DNA of 64,000 bases, taken from Corallibacter vietnamensis. Its GTDB lineage: Bacteria > Bacteroidota > Bacteroidia > Flavobacteriales > Flavobacteriaceae. The notes beneath the pieces are model-generated. The model did not search any database and was not told where the DNA came from. It was given only the letters and a program-made list of their open reading frames with translations. Shown here piece by piece: positions 52,601-61,170 of the stretch; the first letter of the stretch is position 1; each line of letters starts with the position of its first letter. The stretch is from assembly GCF_039537875.1 (NCBI RefSeq), contig NZ_BAABBI010000003.1, positions 124,001 through 188,000 of the forward strand, in the 5' to 3' direction. The position numbers and the translations under genes are program-made.

Positions 52601-54006
52601 TTATCATTAGATCGTAATCTACCATTATACACATTTTCCTTTAATGTTCCGGATACTTCTATATTTTGATAAACATAATTATTGTAATCTAAACTAAAGA
52701 TATCTCCTAATAGTTTAGTGTTTACATTGGCTTTGGTAAAACCTTTTCCATCTACATCTAGGTTAAGGGATACTTGTTTTAATGTTGGGTCTTCAAGAAA
52801 CTGCCCCATATCAAAATCAGTAAGTATTACATTACCTACATAAGAGGCATTGTCAATATCATCAATAGAATTCATAACAAGATTAGAATCTATAAACCCT
52901 AAATCAGTATCTATTTCTATATCAGCCTTTATGGTTTTTGGTGATATTTCTGATTGCCCAACTATAGTGAAATTTCCAAGCCTTTCAAAAGACGAAGGAA
53001 TGGTTTCTCCCAAAACATTTGGCAATAACGCTTTAAGATCTCTATAATTTGATGATAGGTTTGAGAAATACCCATTCATATGAAAGTTATCATCTTGGGC
53101 ATTAAAAAGGTTTTTAAAAGTAATATCACCATATACGCTACTTCTAGAACTTGTATTAAGACGCAAGTCATCAAGTTTCATATTGTTAAGTGTTCCTGAA
53201 ACTTTTGTGCTAAATGCAGCTCGCTGGTTTACTCCAAACTCATTATAAAAAGTGTTTAATTCATTTAGAGCAATATCTGCTTTTGTAAATATAGCGTCTA
53301 TATTTACTTTGTCTGTAAAGTCTTTTAAGTCTTCACGGTTAAACAAAAACTTAACTTCTCCTTGTAGGGTTGAGTTTTTTGTTTCAATATCTAAATCTTC
53401 AAGAAATATATGTTCTGGTGTATATGCAAAATTTGTCACCAAATTTTTCATTTCAAGTCCACGACTATCTAAAAATGCTAAATTATTTACACGCATACTT
53501 ACATCACTGCCGTTTATGAGAAATGTCGTTGCATTAATATCTATAGCATTAAATTCTAAAATATTAGGGTTTTCAATATTTTCATCTATCAACCTAAAAA
53601 TTCCGTCTGTAATTGTAACATCACTAGAAGATAGCAAAAAGTTACTTTTTTCTTTGCTAGGTGTTTCTTCATCAAATCTAGCTACAAAAACATCTAAATT
53701 AGTTTCTGAAGCTCCTTTGTATTTCTTTAAATTAAATACAAGGCCCTCTAAATCTATATCACCAAAAGCTAATTTGCTATTATAGAGATTTTTAAAGTTA
53801 ATTATAGATGTGTTTAGTTCTAAAACACTAATCAATGTATCTTGCTTGTAATCTCTAATTAGTATTTCTTTTAATTCAACATCGCCATTAAATTGTAACC
53901 CTACTCTACCAATGTTTATATTTGTTTTATAATCGCGGTTTATTAAATCTGTTGCATAAGCACCTAGTTTTGTTTGAACTGCGGGTATAGAAAACACCAA
54001 CACCAA
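49639..54006 (-). CDS. tamB: TamB-like translocation and assembly module protein (DUF490)
   Basis: At least 1455 residues: a long AsmA/TamB-type beta-groove protein ending in the DUF490/TamB domain (about residues 1090-1420). TamB-like proteins bridge inner and outer membranes and help lipid transport and outer-membrane protein assembly. The C-terminus is charged (KVEEEKQKEEAEEEEK). The first canonical start is TTG 54006 (MVLVFSIPAVQTKLG), but that cuts the membrane anchor. The frame stays open upstream to 54123 and encodes KRIRKFLKIVSKLVLILLLL, a basic-hydrophobic anchor, without any ATG, GTG or TTG. The true start is therefore probably near 54078-54084. Divergent from tsaD. Confidence 0.9.
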   Translation of the reverse strand: MVLVFSIPAVQTKLGAYATDLINRDYKTNINIGRVGLQFNGDVELKEILIRDYKQDTLISVLELNTSIINFKNLYNSKLAFGDIDLEGLVFNLKKYKGASETNLDVFVARFDEETPSKEKSNFLLSSSDVTITDGIFRLIDENIENPNILEFNAIDINATTFLINGSDVSMRVNNLAFLDSRGLEMKNLVTNFAYTPEHIFLEDLDIETKNSTLQGEVKFLFNREDLKDFTDKVNIDAIFTKADIALNELNTFYNEFGVNQRAAFSTKVSGTLNNMKLDDLRLNTSSRSSVYGDITFKNLFNAQDDNFHMNGYFSNLSSNYRDLKALLPNVLGETIPSSFERLGNFTIVGQSEISPKTIKADIEIDTDLGFIDSNLVMNSIDDIDNASYVGNVILTDFDMGQFLEDPTLKQVSLNLDVDGKGFTKANVNTKLLGDIFSLDYNNYVYQNIEVSGTLKENVYNGRLRSNDKNLKLKFNGLADVSKEVNKFDFVAEVDYANLKALNFVKNDSLSVFKGVVDMKMTGTSLNDAIGSIQFNKTYYENEYDKYEFDDFEITSSIKNNVRYIDVNSPDIIEGQLSGEFLFEDIAKLFENAIGSIYTNYKPHEVAENQYIDFNFKIYNKIVEVFVPDIELGTNTYIRGHVESNEKAFDLVFRSPKIKLFDYFAESIAVQVDNKNPLFNTYAEIDSINTKYYNISKFNLINVTLNDTLFVRSEFQGGAKNRDVYNFSFYHTINEENKSVIGFKKSDATFKNNKWVINENRNKYNKIVFDNKFNSIKIDSFMMSHNQEQIKLSGVLRDSTYKDIKLDFKDVDLAKITPEIDSLKLKGNVNGKLDILQEKGSYLPNSTITIDDLEVNDLLLGSFDAQITGNEDLTNYNVNAKIKDDVSESFKALGNINVSGATSSIDVALNFKDFNLKPLNPFLDGILSNIRGFVTGTANLGGDLSRPDINGELTLNNSGLTVPFLNVDFDFAQASSVTLENQSFVFNNIDITDTKYNTKGWIDGSISHINFSNWNLDLGIRANNMLVLDTEEDEDLPYYGTAFIDGYASLKGPTEQLVIDVIAQTKPNTVFVIPLNDSESFGDNSFIHFLTPEEKLAKQNGEVLQIKDVSGLELDFDLDITKDAEIEIVIDKTSGSTIRGRGIGGILLDINTNGKFKIYGDFSVVEGVYNFLYGGLVQKEFTVEPGGSIAWNGDPLKANIDLKAIYKTNANPSPLLDNPINRSIPVHLVTNLTGQLEKPDIDFDFSFPNLSSTVKSELAYRLESKEDRDNQALFLLATGSFSNRSNVNFTGTIAERLNGIVNGILSDGNNKVNIGLNYEAGANTPEYQTDDRLGVTLQTNITDRVLINGKVGVPVGGVSETVIAGDVQIDFLLNEEGTLTAKVFNRENSIRNFGEEIGYTQGLGISYNVDFDTFKELLQIIFKGKAKVEEEKQKEEAEEEEKLPSYIGFKKENKN

Positions 54007-54129
54007 TATGATGAAAAGAAGTAGTAAAATTAATACTAGCTTTGATACTATTTTTAAAAATTTTCTGATACGTTTTAAAGTTATAACTTTGAAGCCAAAA
54101 TTAACAATTATTGTGCCTAATTTTTATTA

Positions 54130-55152
54130 ATGAGTTCACAAAATATTTATATTCTCGGAATTGAGTCTTCTTGCGACGACACAGCAGCATCTGTTATGCA
54201 TAATGGCAAGATTTTAAGTAACGTTATTGCAAGTCAAAAAATACATGAAGAATATGGCGGTGTTGTTCCTGAACTTGCCTCTAGAGCGCATCAGCAAAAC
54301 ATTGTTCCTGTTGTGGCACAAGCACTTAAAAAAGCTAATATTGACAAGTCTCAATTAAACGCCATAGCTTTTACGCGAGGTCCAGGACTTATGGGTTCTT
54401 TGCTTGTAGGTACATCTTTTGCTAAATCATTAGCTTTTGGTCTAGACATTCCGTTAATAGATGTGAACCATATGCAAGCTCATATTTTAGCTCATTTTAT
54501 AGATGAAGAAGGCTTTAACAAACCTCCTTTTCCTTTTTTAGCAATGACTATTTCTGGTGGACACACTCAAATAGTTAAAGTTTCTAGTTACTTTGACATG
54601 GAAGTTATTGGTGAAACTATAGATGATGCTGTAGGAGAAGCTTATGACAAAAGCGGAAAAATTTTAGGTTTAGGATATCCTGCTGGTCCAGAAATAGACA
54701 AACGTGCAAAACTTGGAAACCCAAAAGCTTTTAAGTTTACAAAACCTAAAGTAGACGGACTAAACTTTAGCTTTTCTGGCTTAAAAACCGCTATCTTATA
54801 TTTTATACAAAAAGAAACAAAAGCCAATCCTAATTTCATTGATGAAAATATTAATGACATTTGCGCTTCAATACAATATACCATTATTGGTATTTTAATA
54901 GATAAACTTAAGCTTGCAAGTAAAGAAACTGGTATAAAGCACATTGCTATTGGCGGTGGCGTATCTGCCAATTCTGGAATTAGACAAGCTTTAAAAAATG
55001 GAGAAAGCAAATTTGGATGGACAACTTATGTACCTAAATTTGAATTCACAACAGATAATGCGGCTATGATTGCTATTGTAGGATACCTAAAATATCTTGA
55101 AGGGAATTTTTCTGAACAAAACATAACAGCTTCAGCAAGATTAAAAATCTAA
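54130..55152 (+). CDS. tsaD: tRNA N6-adenosine threonylcarbamoyltransferase
   Basis: 340-residue TsaD (Kae1/YgjD), which transfers threonylcarbamoyl to A37 of ANN-decoding tRNAs together with TsaB and TsaE. Seen are ILGIESSCDDTAASV at the N-terminus, the metal-binding VNHMQAHILAH, TISGGHTQIV and GGGVSANSGIRQAL. Length and start are typical. It is divergent from tamB across a short space and followed by a separate PPIase gene 99 bases later. Confidence 0.97.
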   Translation: MSSQNIYILGIESSCDDTAASVMHNGKILSNVIASQKIHEEYGGVVPELASRAHQQNIVPVVAQALKKANIDKSQLNAIAFTRGPGLMGSLLVGTSFAKSLAFGLDIPLIDVNHMQAHILAHFIDEEGFNKPPFPFLAMTISGGHTQIVKVSSYFDMEVIGETIDDAVGEAYDKSGKILGLGYPAGPEIDKRAKLGNPKAFKFTKPKVDGLNFSFSGLKTAILYFIQKETKANPNFIDENINDICASIQYTIIGILIDKLKLASKETGIKHIAIGGGVSANSGIRQALKNGESKFGWTTYVPKFEFTTDNAAMIAIVGYLKYLEGNFSEQNITASARLKI

Positions 55153-55209
55153 CTAATATTGTTAAAGTTTCTGTTGATAACCTTTATTAATTAAAGGATA
55201 TCTATACTA

Positions 55210-55217
55210 TAATTTTG
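55210..55217 (+). promoter_or_regulatory. Possible -7 element of the PPIase-led operon
   Basis: TAATTTTG matches the -7 consensus 34 bases before the ATG at 55252. A small hairpin (CCTTTA/TAAAGG, 55181-55197) lies between it and the tsaD stop. No -33 TTG at the normal spacing. Confidence 0.35.
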
Positions 55218-55251
55218 TTTTTTTGTATTCTAACTAATAAAAAAAGATTTA

Positions 55252-55881
55252 ATGAGACTATTTATTTTATTTTTTGTTTTATCTACATCATTCATTCAAT
55301 CTCAAAATGCGTCTAAAGAGTTAGATGCCATTACAGATACAAGTCAAGCTGAAACTTACATTTCAGAAAAAGGAAGCAAAAAAAATAAACTCATCACATT
55401 TAATGAAGCTAAACACAAAACCAGATTAGCTCAAGAGCTTTTAAAAAAACGTGTTGGAGGAAAAACTACCGTAGAAACAGATTTTGAACATGTACATTAT
55501 AAAGTAGTTGAAAAATACAATGTATCTCACTATAGAGTAAGCTATATATTACTAAATGGAAAAGGCAAAACTCAAGATGAAATTAATGATGTAAGAGATC
55601 AAATCATTGATAAGTATAAAAAGAAGCTATATTCTTTTGCTCAACTAGCCAAGCAATACTCTATAAGTCGTAATGCAACACGCGGTGGTGATACTGGTTG
55701 GTTTACTGAAGGTAGACTTTCTGCAACTTTAGAGAGCGCTATAATTAATGACACACACGCGCTAAACGATATCTTTAAAATTGATGATGTTGAAAAAGAT
55801 TCGTATTACATTGTACTGAAAACTCACGAACCAGAAAACATTAAAGAAATTAAAGTCTTAAAAGTCGTAGAACCTAAATAA
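55252..55881 (+). CDS. Exported parvulin-type peptidyl-prolyl isomerase
   Basis: 209-residue periplasmic protein. A signal peptide (MRLFILFFVLSTSFIQSQ) precedes a linker and a rotamase (PpiC/SurA parvulin) domain at about residues 95-200, with HYRVSYILLNGKG, FAQLAKQYSISRNATRGGDTGWF (quoted in part: RGGDTGWF) and SYYIVLKTHEPENI. It would assist folding of exported proteins. It is shorter than SurA and has one parvulin domain. It starts a plus-strand series of tightly spaced genes; rsmE begins one base after its stop. Confidence 0.82.
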   Translation: MRLFILFFVLSTSFIQSQNASKELDAITDTSQAETYISEKGSKKNKLITFNEAKHKTRLAQELLKKRVGGKTTVETDFEHVHYKVVEKYNVSHYRVSYILLNGKGKTQDEINDVRDQIIDKYKKKLYSFAQLAKQYSISRNATRGGDTGWFTEGRLSATLESAIINDTHALNDIFKIDDVEKDSYYIVLKTHEPENIKEIKVLKVVEPK

Positions 55882-55882
55882 T

Positions 55883-56590
55883 ATGCAACTTTTTTACAAC
55901 GCCAATATATCTGATAACGATACACAGTTTTCTTTTGATAAAGACGAAAGCAGACACATTGTAAAAGTTTTAAGAAAAACTATTGATGACACGCTTCACA
56001 TTACCAATGGTAAAGGTTGGCTATTTACTGCAAAAATCACTGTGGCTGATATAAAAAACTGTGTTGTTTCAATAACTGGAAAAACACAACAACCAAAGCC
56101 TAAATACAATTTACATATTGCTGTTGCTCCTACAAAAATGAATGATCGCTATGAGTGGTTTTTAGAAAAAGCTACTGAAATTGGCATTCAAGAAATAACT
56201 CCCATAATATGTGATCATAGCGAACGTAAAATAATTAAACCAGAACGTTTTCAGAAGATATTGCAATCGGCTATGAAACAATCATTGCAAAGCTATTTAC
56301 CAATACTTCATAACGCCATACCATTTACAGAATTTGTTCAACAAAACAACTTTAATGGTCAACAGTTTATAGCTCATTGTGAAGAGTTAGATAAAAAATC
56401 TCTTAAAAAGGAATTGCAATCTGAAAAAGACGTTATTATCTTAATAGGACCTGAAGGCGATTTTAGTGTTAAAGAAATTGAAATGGCATTACAAAACAAT
56501 TTTATTCCTGTAACTTTGGGAGAAACCAGATTACGTACAGAGACAGCTGCTATAGTAGCTTGTCATTCGGTAGCTTACACAAATGAATAA
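55883..56590 (+). CDS. rsmE: 16S rRNA (uracil1498-N3)-methyltransferase
   Basis: 235-residue SPOUT methyltransferase that methylates N3 of U1498 in 16S rRNA. It has a PUA-like N-terminal domain (about 1-75) and a knotted C-terminal domain with ILIGPEGDFSVKEIEMAL (about residues 186-203) and TLGETRLRTETAAIVA (about 211-226), the signature of RsmE. Its 3' end overlaps the DUF4159 gene by 8 bases. Confidence 0.95.
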   Translation: MQLFYNANISDNDTQFSFDKDESRHIVKVLRKTIDDTLHITNGKGWLFTAKITVADIKNCVVSITGKTQQPKPKYNLHIAVAPTKMNDRYEWFLEKATEIGIQEITPIICDHSERKIIKPERFQKILQSAMKQSLQSYLPILHNAIPFTEFVQQNNFNGQQFIAHCEELDKKSLKKELQSEKDVIILIGPEGDFSVKEIEMALQNNFIPVTLGETRLRTETAAIVACHSVAYTNE

Positions 56591-57236
56591 CACACAAACT
56601 TATATAACAACATTCCTTCTATGCCTGCTAACACTAGGAGTGCAAGCTCAAGAGGTTGCCGTATTAAAATATAAAGGTGGTGGCGATTGGTATGGTAACC
56701 CTACATCATTACCTAATTTGGTTAAATTTTGTAATGCAAATATCAATACAAAAATTAATGAAAAAACTGAAACTGTAGAAACTGGCAGTCCAGATATTTT
56801 TCAATATGCTTTTATTCACATGACAGGTCATGGAAATGTGTTTTTTAATGACGAAGATGCTGACAACTTAAGAAACTACTTAATCTCTGGAGGTTTTTTA
56901 CATATTGATGACAATTACGGAATTAAACCATACATTACTAGAGAGTTAAAAAAAGTTTTTCCTGAAAAAGCATTTATAGAACTCCCTGCAAATCATCCTA
57001 TTTTTAATAGCGCTTTTAGCTTTCCAAAAGGATTACCTAAAATTCATGAACACGATGGCACAAGACCTCAAGCTTTTGGTATTTTTCACGAAAGCAGACT
57101 TGTGGTCTTATTTACTTTTGAAAGCGATTTAGGAGATGGTTGGGAAGATGAAATTGTACATAATGATCCGCCAGAAGTTCGTGAGAAAGCTTTAAAAATG
57201 GGTGCTAACATCATTAAATATGTATTTGAAAACTAA
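56583..57236 (+). CDS. DUF4159 domain-containing exported protein
   Basis: 217-residue exported protein. A signal peptide of about 22 residues (TYITTFLLCLLTLGVQAQ) is followed by a DUF4159 domain with FQYAFIHMTGHGNVFFND, LRNYLISGGFLHIDDNYG and RLVVLFTFESDLGDGWED. The domain resembles the glutamine-amidotransferase-like fold found near gliding or aerotolerance operons, but no enzymatic role is established. It overlaps rsmE and is 9 bases ahead of the TrmH-type gene, so it is in the same operon. Confidence 0.88.
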   Translation: MNNTQTYITTFLLCLLTLGVQAQEVAVLKYKGGGDWYGNPTSLPNLVKFCNANINTKINEKTETVETGSPDIFQYAFIHMTGHGNVFFNDEDADNLRNYLISGGFLHIDDNYGIKPYITRELKKVFPEKAFIELPANHPIFNSAFSFPKGLPKIHEHDGTRPQAFGIFHESRLVVLFTFESDLGDGWEDEIVHNDPPEVREKALKMGANIIKYVFEN

Positions 57237-57245
57237 TCGCTATAA

Positions 57246-57746
57246 ATGCAACTAAACCACTACAATACTAATTTTCAAAAGCGCACATTCCCAATAACGT
57301 TAGTTTGTGACAATATTACTAACGCACCAAACATTGGTAGCTTATTTAGAATTGCTGATGCCTTTGGTGTTGAAAAAATTATTTTTTGTGGAGGTCATAT
57401 TCCCTTTGGCAGAAAAATGACAAAAACATCAAGAGCTACAGAAAAAGTAGTTCCTTATGAGATTCACGAATCTGCTATTTCAGTAATTTCTGAATTAAAA
57501 AACAACGACTATCAAATAATTTCTTTAGAAATAACAGATAAAAGCACACCTATAGATAGCTTTAAGTTTTCAACTGAAAAACCCATTGCTTTGGTTATAG
57601 GCGATGAAAATTTTGGCGTTTCAGAAACTATACTACAAGAATCTCATAATACAATTCATATTACAATGTTTGGTCAAAATAGTAGCATGAATGCTGTACA
57701 AGCCACAAATATTGCACTTTACGAAATAACAAAACAATCTCTATGA
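57246..57746 (+). CDS. TrmH/SpoU family RNA methyltransferase
   Basis: 166-residue SPOUT methyltransferase for ribose 2'-O methylation of RNA. Motif 1 is APNIGSLFRIADAFGVEKI (about residues 29-47, with Asn and Arg), motif 2 is ALVIGDENFGVSE (about 117-129) and motif 3 is SSMNAVQATNIALYEI. There is no extra N-terminal RNA-binding domain, so this is a minimal form. Target RNA unknown. It is part of the rsmE/DUF4159 transcript. Confidence 0.9.
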   Translation: MQLNHYNTNFQKRTFPITLVCDNITNAPNIGSLFRIADAFGVEKIIFCGGHIPFGRKMTKTSRATEKVVPYEIHESAISVISELKNNDYQIISLEITDKSTPIDSFKFSTEKPIALVIGDENFGVSETILQESHNTIHITMFGQNSSMNAVQATNIALYEITKQSL

Positions 57747-57768
57747 TACAAATTCATATATTTACCTT

Positions 57769-58857
57769 ATGAATTCAAAAATAATCGCAAACGGAATTTT
57801 AAGAGCACTAGCAGTTGTTGTAGGCATTTGTCTTGTAGCATTTTTTTTATATAAAATTCAATCGGTACTTGTATATATTGTCATTGCCGCTATAACTTCA
57901 TTAATTGGTAGGCCTATTGTACAATTTTTAAGAAACAAACTTAAATTCAAAAACACTGTAGCCGTTATAGCGACTATGATATTGCTCATAGGCATTTTAG
58001 TTGGGTTATTTGTATTATTTATTCCACTAATTACAGAGCAAAGCCATAACCTAGAATTACTAGATATTAAAGAGCTACAAGGTAATGTTGAAGATTTATA
58101 TCTAGAAGCAACCAGCTATTTTGGTATTAACCATGTAGATGTTGAACAATCACTTAAAGAGTCTGATTTGCTTTCAAAATTAGACTATGCGTTGATTCCT
58201 AATTTAATAAACTCCATATTAAGTGGGTTTGGAAATTTTAGTATCGGATTATTCTCTGTATTGTTTATTTCATTTTTCTTTCTGAAAGACAGCCAGTTAT
58301 TTGAAGGAAGCATCATGAGTTTTATACCTGAAGATAAAGAAACTAGACTTCAAAAATCATTTAATAAAATTAAAGATTTACTTTCTCGTTATTTCGTTGG
58401 ACTTATATTTCAGATATCAATATTGTTTGTTATTTATACCATAGGTCTACTAATAATTGGTGTTGAAAATGCTGTTGTTATTGCATTTTTATGTGCTTTA
58501 GTAAACTTAATACCTTATGTAGGGCCTTTAATTGGTGGTGCATTAATGATTATTCTTACCATGACAAGTAACCTTGGTAGCGATTTTAGTGATGTCATAC
58601 TTCCTAAAACCATGTATGTATTAATTATCATTTGTATTGGTCAACTTATAGATAATTTCATTAGCCAGCCTGTAATTTTCTCAAAAAGCGTTAAGTCGCA
58701 TCCATTAGAAATCTTCTTGATAATTATTATTGCTGGACTACTATTTGGTATTGTAGGTATGATAGTTGCTGTTCCTGCTTACACAGCTATAAAAGTAATT
58801 TTGAAAGAGTTTCTATCTGATTATAAAGTAGTAAAAAAACTAACTAAAGGATTATAG
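57769..58857 (+). CDS. AI-2E/PerM family permease
   Basis: 362-residue membrane protein with seven or eight transmembrane helices, including FLCALVNLIPYVGPLIGGAL (about residues 241-260), the family signature. The family was named for AI-2 export but includes Na+/H+ antiporters and others, so the substrate is open. No LuxS or AI-2 gene is visible nearby. It lies between the TrmH-type and THUMP-like methyltransferase genes on the same strand with short gaps. Confidence 0.88.
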   Translation: MNSKIIANGILRALAVVVGICLVAFFLYKIQSVLVYIVIAAITSLIGRPIVQFLRNKLKFKNTVAVIATMILLIGILVGLFVLFIPLITEQSHNLELLDIKELQGNVEDLYLEATSYFGINHVDVEQSLKESDLLSKLDYALIPNLINSILSGFGNFSIGLFSVLFISFFFLKDSQLFEGSIMSFIPEDKETRLQKSFNKIKDLLSRYFVGLIFQISILFVIYTIGLLIIGVENAVVIAFLCALVNLIPYVGPLIGGALMIILTMTSNLGSDFSDVILPKTMYVLIIICIGQLIDNFISQPVIFSKSVKSHPLEIFLIIIIAGLLFGIVGMIVAVPAYTAIKVILKEFLSDYKVVKKLTKGL

Positions 58858-58864
58858 TATAGCT

Positions 58865-60043
58865 TTGAACAAAGACATATTAAAAACTAAAAATCAAGAG
58901 TTTATTGAAAATAATTTAAACTCTGACACCATAAGTTTACTCTTAAAAAAGCATCCTGAATTAGATATTGACATTAAAACTTTAATTGAGCAAATTGAAG
59001 CAAAAAAAAAGTGTGAAACCAAACTTCCTACTTGGTACAACACACCAAAAATTTATTACCCTAATAAACTTAATATTGAGCAAACATCATCTGAAATTAC
59101 TGCACTATACAAATCTAAATTAGTAACCGGAAATACGATTATAGATTTAACAGGTGGTTTTTGTGTTGATTGTTACTTCTTTTCTAAACATTTTAAAAAA
59201 GTAACACACTGTGAAATAAATGACACTTTATCTCAAATTGTTGCGCACAACTTAAAACAACTTGGCACTGAAAATATACAAACAGAAGCCGTTGATGGCT
59301 TAAAATATCTCAATGAAAACAAAAATATATATGATTGTATTTACATAGATCCTTCTAGGCGACATGACAGTAAAGGAAAAGTATTTTTATTATCAGACTG
59401 CCTTCCTAATGTGCCCAAACATATTGATTTACTTTTCAGTAAGTCCAATAGTATTCTAATTAAAACATCACCTCTATTGGACATTTCTATAGGGATTAAT
59501 GAATTAAAATGGGTAAAAACCATTCATGTTGTTGCTGTAAATAATGAAGTAAAAGAATTGCTTTGGCTGCTTGAAAAAGGAAATGAAAATCCTATTGAAA
59601 TAAAAACTATAAACTTAACAAAAACATCAGAGTCTTATTTCAATTTTGAACTTGAAACAGAAAAAACTATTCACCCAAAGTTTAGCTTACCTCTATCCTA
59701 TCTTTATGAACCCAATGCTGCAATACTAAAATCAGGAGCTTTTAAATCAGTAGCTAGTAAACTAAATGTTTTTAAGCTTCATCAGCATTCGCATCTATAT
59801 ACTTCACAAGCTTATATTGATTTTCCGGGAAGATGTTTTAAAATAAAAGAAATACTGCCTTATAACAAACGGGCACTAAAAAAGAGAGTTCCGAAACAAG
59901 CCAATATAACAACAAGAAATTTTCCTGAAACGGTACAACAAATAAGAAAAAAACTAAACATTAAAGACGGCGGAAAAACATACCTTTTTTTTACTACAAA
60001 TTTAGAGGAAGAGCGAATTGTTATTATTTGTGAGAAGGCATGA
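58865..60043 (+). CDS. Class I SAM-dependent methyltransferase, THUMP-like
   Basis: 392-residue methyltransferase. Motif I is TIIDLTGGFCVDCYFF (about residues 92-107), an acidic residue follows in VTHCEIND, and motif IV is IYIDPSRRHD (about 159-168), giving an Rossmann-fold SAM site suited to RNA base methylation. The C-terminal part (about 300-390) resembles the THUMP-like domain of this family. The start is TTG 58865, within the sequence TAGCTTTG that matches a -7 element; transcription from upstream genes makes that harmless. The substrate is unknown. Confidence 0.85.
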   Translation: MNKDILKTKNQEFIENNLNSDTISLLLKKHPELDIDIKTLIEQIEAKKKCETKLPTWYNTPKIYYPNKLNIEQTSSEITALYKSKLVTGNTIIDLTGGFCVDCYFFSKHFKKVTHCEINDTLSQIVAHNLKQLGTENIQTEAVDGLKYLNENKNIYDCIYIDPSRRHDSKGKVFLLSDCLPNVPKHIDLLFSKSNSILIKTSPLLDISIGINELKWVKTIHVVAVNNEVKELLWLLEKGNENPIEIKTINLTKTSESYFNFELETEKTIHPKFSLPLSYLYEPNAAILKSGAFKSVASKLNVFKLHQHSHLYTSQAYIDFPGRCFKIKEILPYNKRALKKRVPKQANITTRNFPETVQQIRKKLNIKDGGKTYLFFTTNLEEERIVIICEKA

Positions 60044-60120
60044 TACTTTCAAGAAATAAATTTATAACTAAATACATTAATTAAACAGATACCTATCTTT
60101 GCAAAAAAAACTTTTATTCT

Positions 60121-60789
60121 ATGCTTAAAGCTGTTTTATTTGACATGGATGGTGTTATTGTAGACACCGAACCTTTACACCATAAAGCATACCACGGTAT
60201 GTTTAACGAATTAAATATAGATGTATCAGCCACACACTACGAATCCTTTACTGGACAATCTACAATAAATGTATGTCGTAGTTTATGTGATCATTTTAAT
60301 TTAAAAAACGAACCTCAAGAGCTTGTACAAATAAAGCGCAATATTTTTAAAGACTTGTTTAAAAATGATCCAGACCTAAAACTAATTGATGGTGTTTTAG
60401 ATCTTATTAAAAACTACTATGATAATGATGTAAACCTTGTTCTAGCATCGTCAGCATCAATGTTTACCATTGAAAGTGTTTTTGAGCGTTTTAATTTAAA
60501 CCCATTTTTTACTAATAAGTTTAGTGGTGCTGATTTAAAGGCTTCAAAACCACATCCTGAAATATTTAATAAAGCTCATGCCGCTACCAATGTTGATAAA
60601 AAACATTGTATCGTTATAGAAGATTCTACAAACGGAATAAAAGCAGCTCATGCTGCTGGTATTTATTGTGTAGGATACAATAGTATAAATTCCAAAAATC
60701 AAGATTACTCTCTAGCAAACACTATAATTTCTGATTTTAAAGATATTCATTATCATAAAGCAAAAACTTTATTAACAACTGACTTTTAA
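60121..60789 (+). CDS. HAD family phosphatase (beta-phosphoglucomutase-like)
   Basis: 222-residue HAD subfamily IA enzyme. Motif I is VLFDMDGVIVDTEP (Asp8, Asp10), followed by a four-helix cap (about 15-85), motif II in LVLASSAS, Lys in KASKPHPEIF and motif IV in CIVIEDSTNGIKAAHAAG. The cap and motif sequence resemble beta-phosphoglucomutase/PgmB and YniC sugar-phosphatases; which reaction applies is not certain. It is single and followed by the tRNA operon. Confidence 0.88.
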   Translation: MLKAVLFDMDGVIVDTEPLHHKAYHGMFNELNIDVSATHYESFTGQSTINVCRSLCDHFNLKNEPQELVQIKRNIFKDLFKNDPDLKLIDGVLDLIKNYYDNDVNLVLASSASMFTIESVFERFNLNPFFTNKFSGADLKASKPHPEIFNKAHAATNVDKKHCIVIEDSTNGIKAAHAAGIYCVGYNSINSKNQDYSLANTIISDFKDIHYHKAKTLLTTDF

Positions 60790-60849
60790 TAGATTAAAAA
60801 AGCAATAAGTACTTATTGTAAATTTTTACGTAAAAAAGTGGAAAAATAG

Positions 60850-60880
60850 TTGCGTTCTTTGGTTTGAAAACTTACATTTG
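60850..60880 (+). promoter_or_regulatory. Promoter of the tRNA operon
   Basis: TTG at 60850-60852 and TACATTTG at 60873-60880 are separated by 20 bases, matching the Bacteroidota TTG-N17-23-TAnnTTTG consensus. Transcription should start at about 60885, some 33 bases before tRNA-Ser. Confidence 0.8.
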
Positions 60881-60890
60881 CATCCGCATT

Positions 60891-60906
60891 TAAAGAACGT
60901 TCTTTA
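60891..60906. repeat. Perfect 16-bp palindrome in the tRNA leader
   Basis: TAAAGAACGTTCTTTA is a perfect palindrome between the predicted transcription start and tRNA-Ser. It could be an operator or a hairpin or processing signal at the 5' end of the tRNA precursor. Confidence 0.5.
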
Positions 60907-60917
60907 CAAAATGTATT

Positions 60918-61001
60918 GGAGAGGTGCCAGAGTGGTAATGGAGCAGATTGCTAATCTGTCAACGCGTAAGTGTTGCCGGGGTTCGAATCCCCGTCTCTCC
61001 G
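60918..61001 (+). tRNA. tRNA-Ser (GCU)
   Basis: Class II tRNA of 84 bases. The acceptor stem GGAGAGG pairs with TCTCTCC (one G-T pair), discriminator G. The anticodon loop has GCT in GATTGCTAATC, the long variable arm is AACGCGTAAGTGTT, and the T loop is GGTTCGAATCC. CCA is not encoded. First gene of a three-tRNA operon. Confidence 0.95.
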
Positions 61002-61069
61002 CAGAGTTTAAAAAACCAAATACCGGTGGTTTTTTATAAAAATGTCTATTTGATATTTTTATCTCAACT

Positions 61070-61144
61070 CGGGGTGTAGCGTAGCCCGGTTATCGCGCCG
61101 CGTTTGGGACGCGGAGGTCGCAGGTTCGAATCCTGCCACCCCGA
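61070..61144 (+). tRNA. tRNA-Pro (UGG)
   Basis: 75-base cloverleaf with acceptor CGGGGTG paired with CACCCCG, discriminator A, anticodon TGG at 61105-61107 in the loop TTTGGGA, and T arm around GGTTCGAATCC. CCA is not encoded. Confidence 0.95.
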
Positions 61145-61170
61145 CTTTTTTTCAGGTTTAATCCTTGAAT

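Noticed and set aside
53252..53785. 177-codon open frame antisense to tamB
   Set aside because: It lies wholly opposite a clearly coding TamB region, has Ser/Lys-rich composition from reading complementary codons, and no recognisable motif.
54642..55010. 122-codon frame antisense to tsaD
   Set aside because: It is opposite highly conserved TsaD motifs, so the open frame is a by-product.
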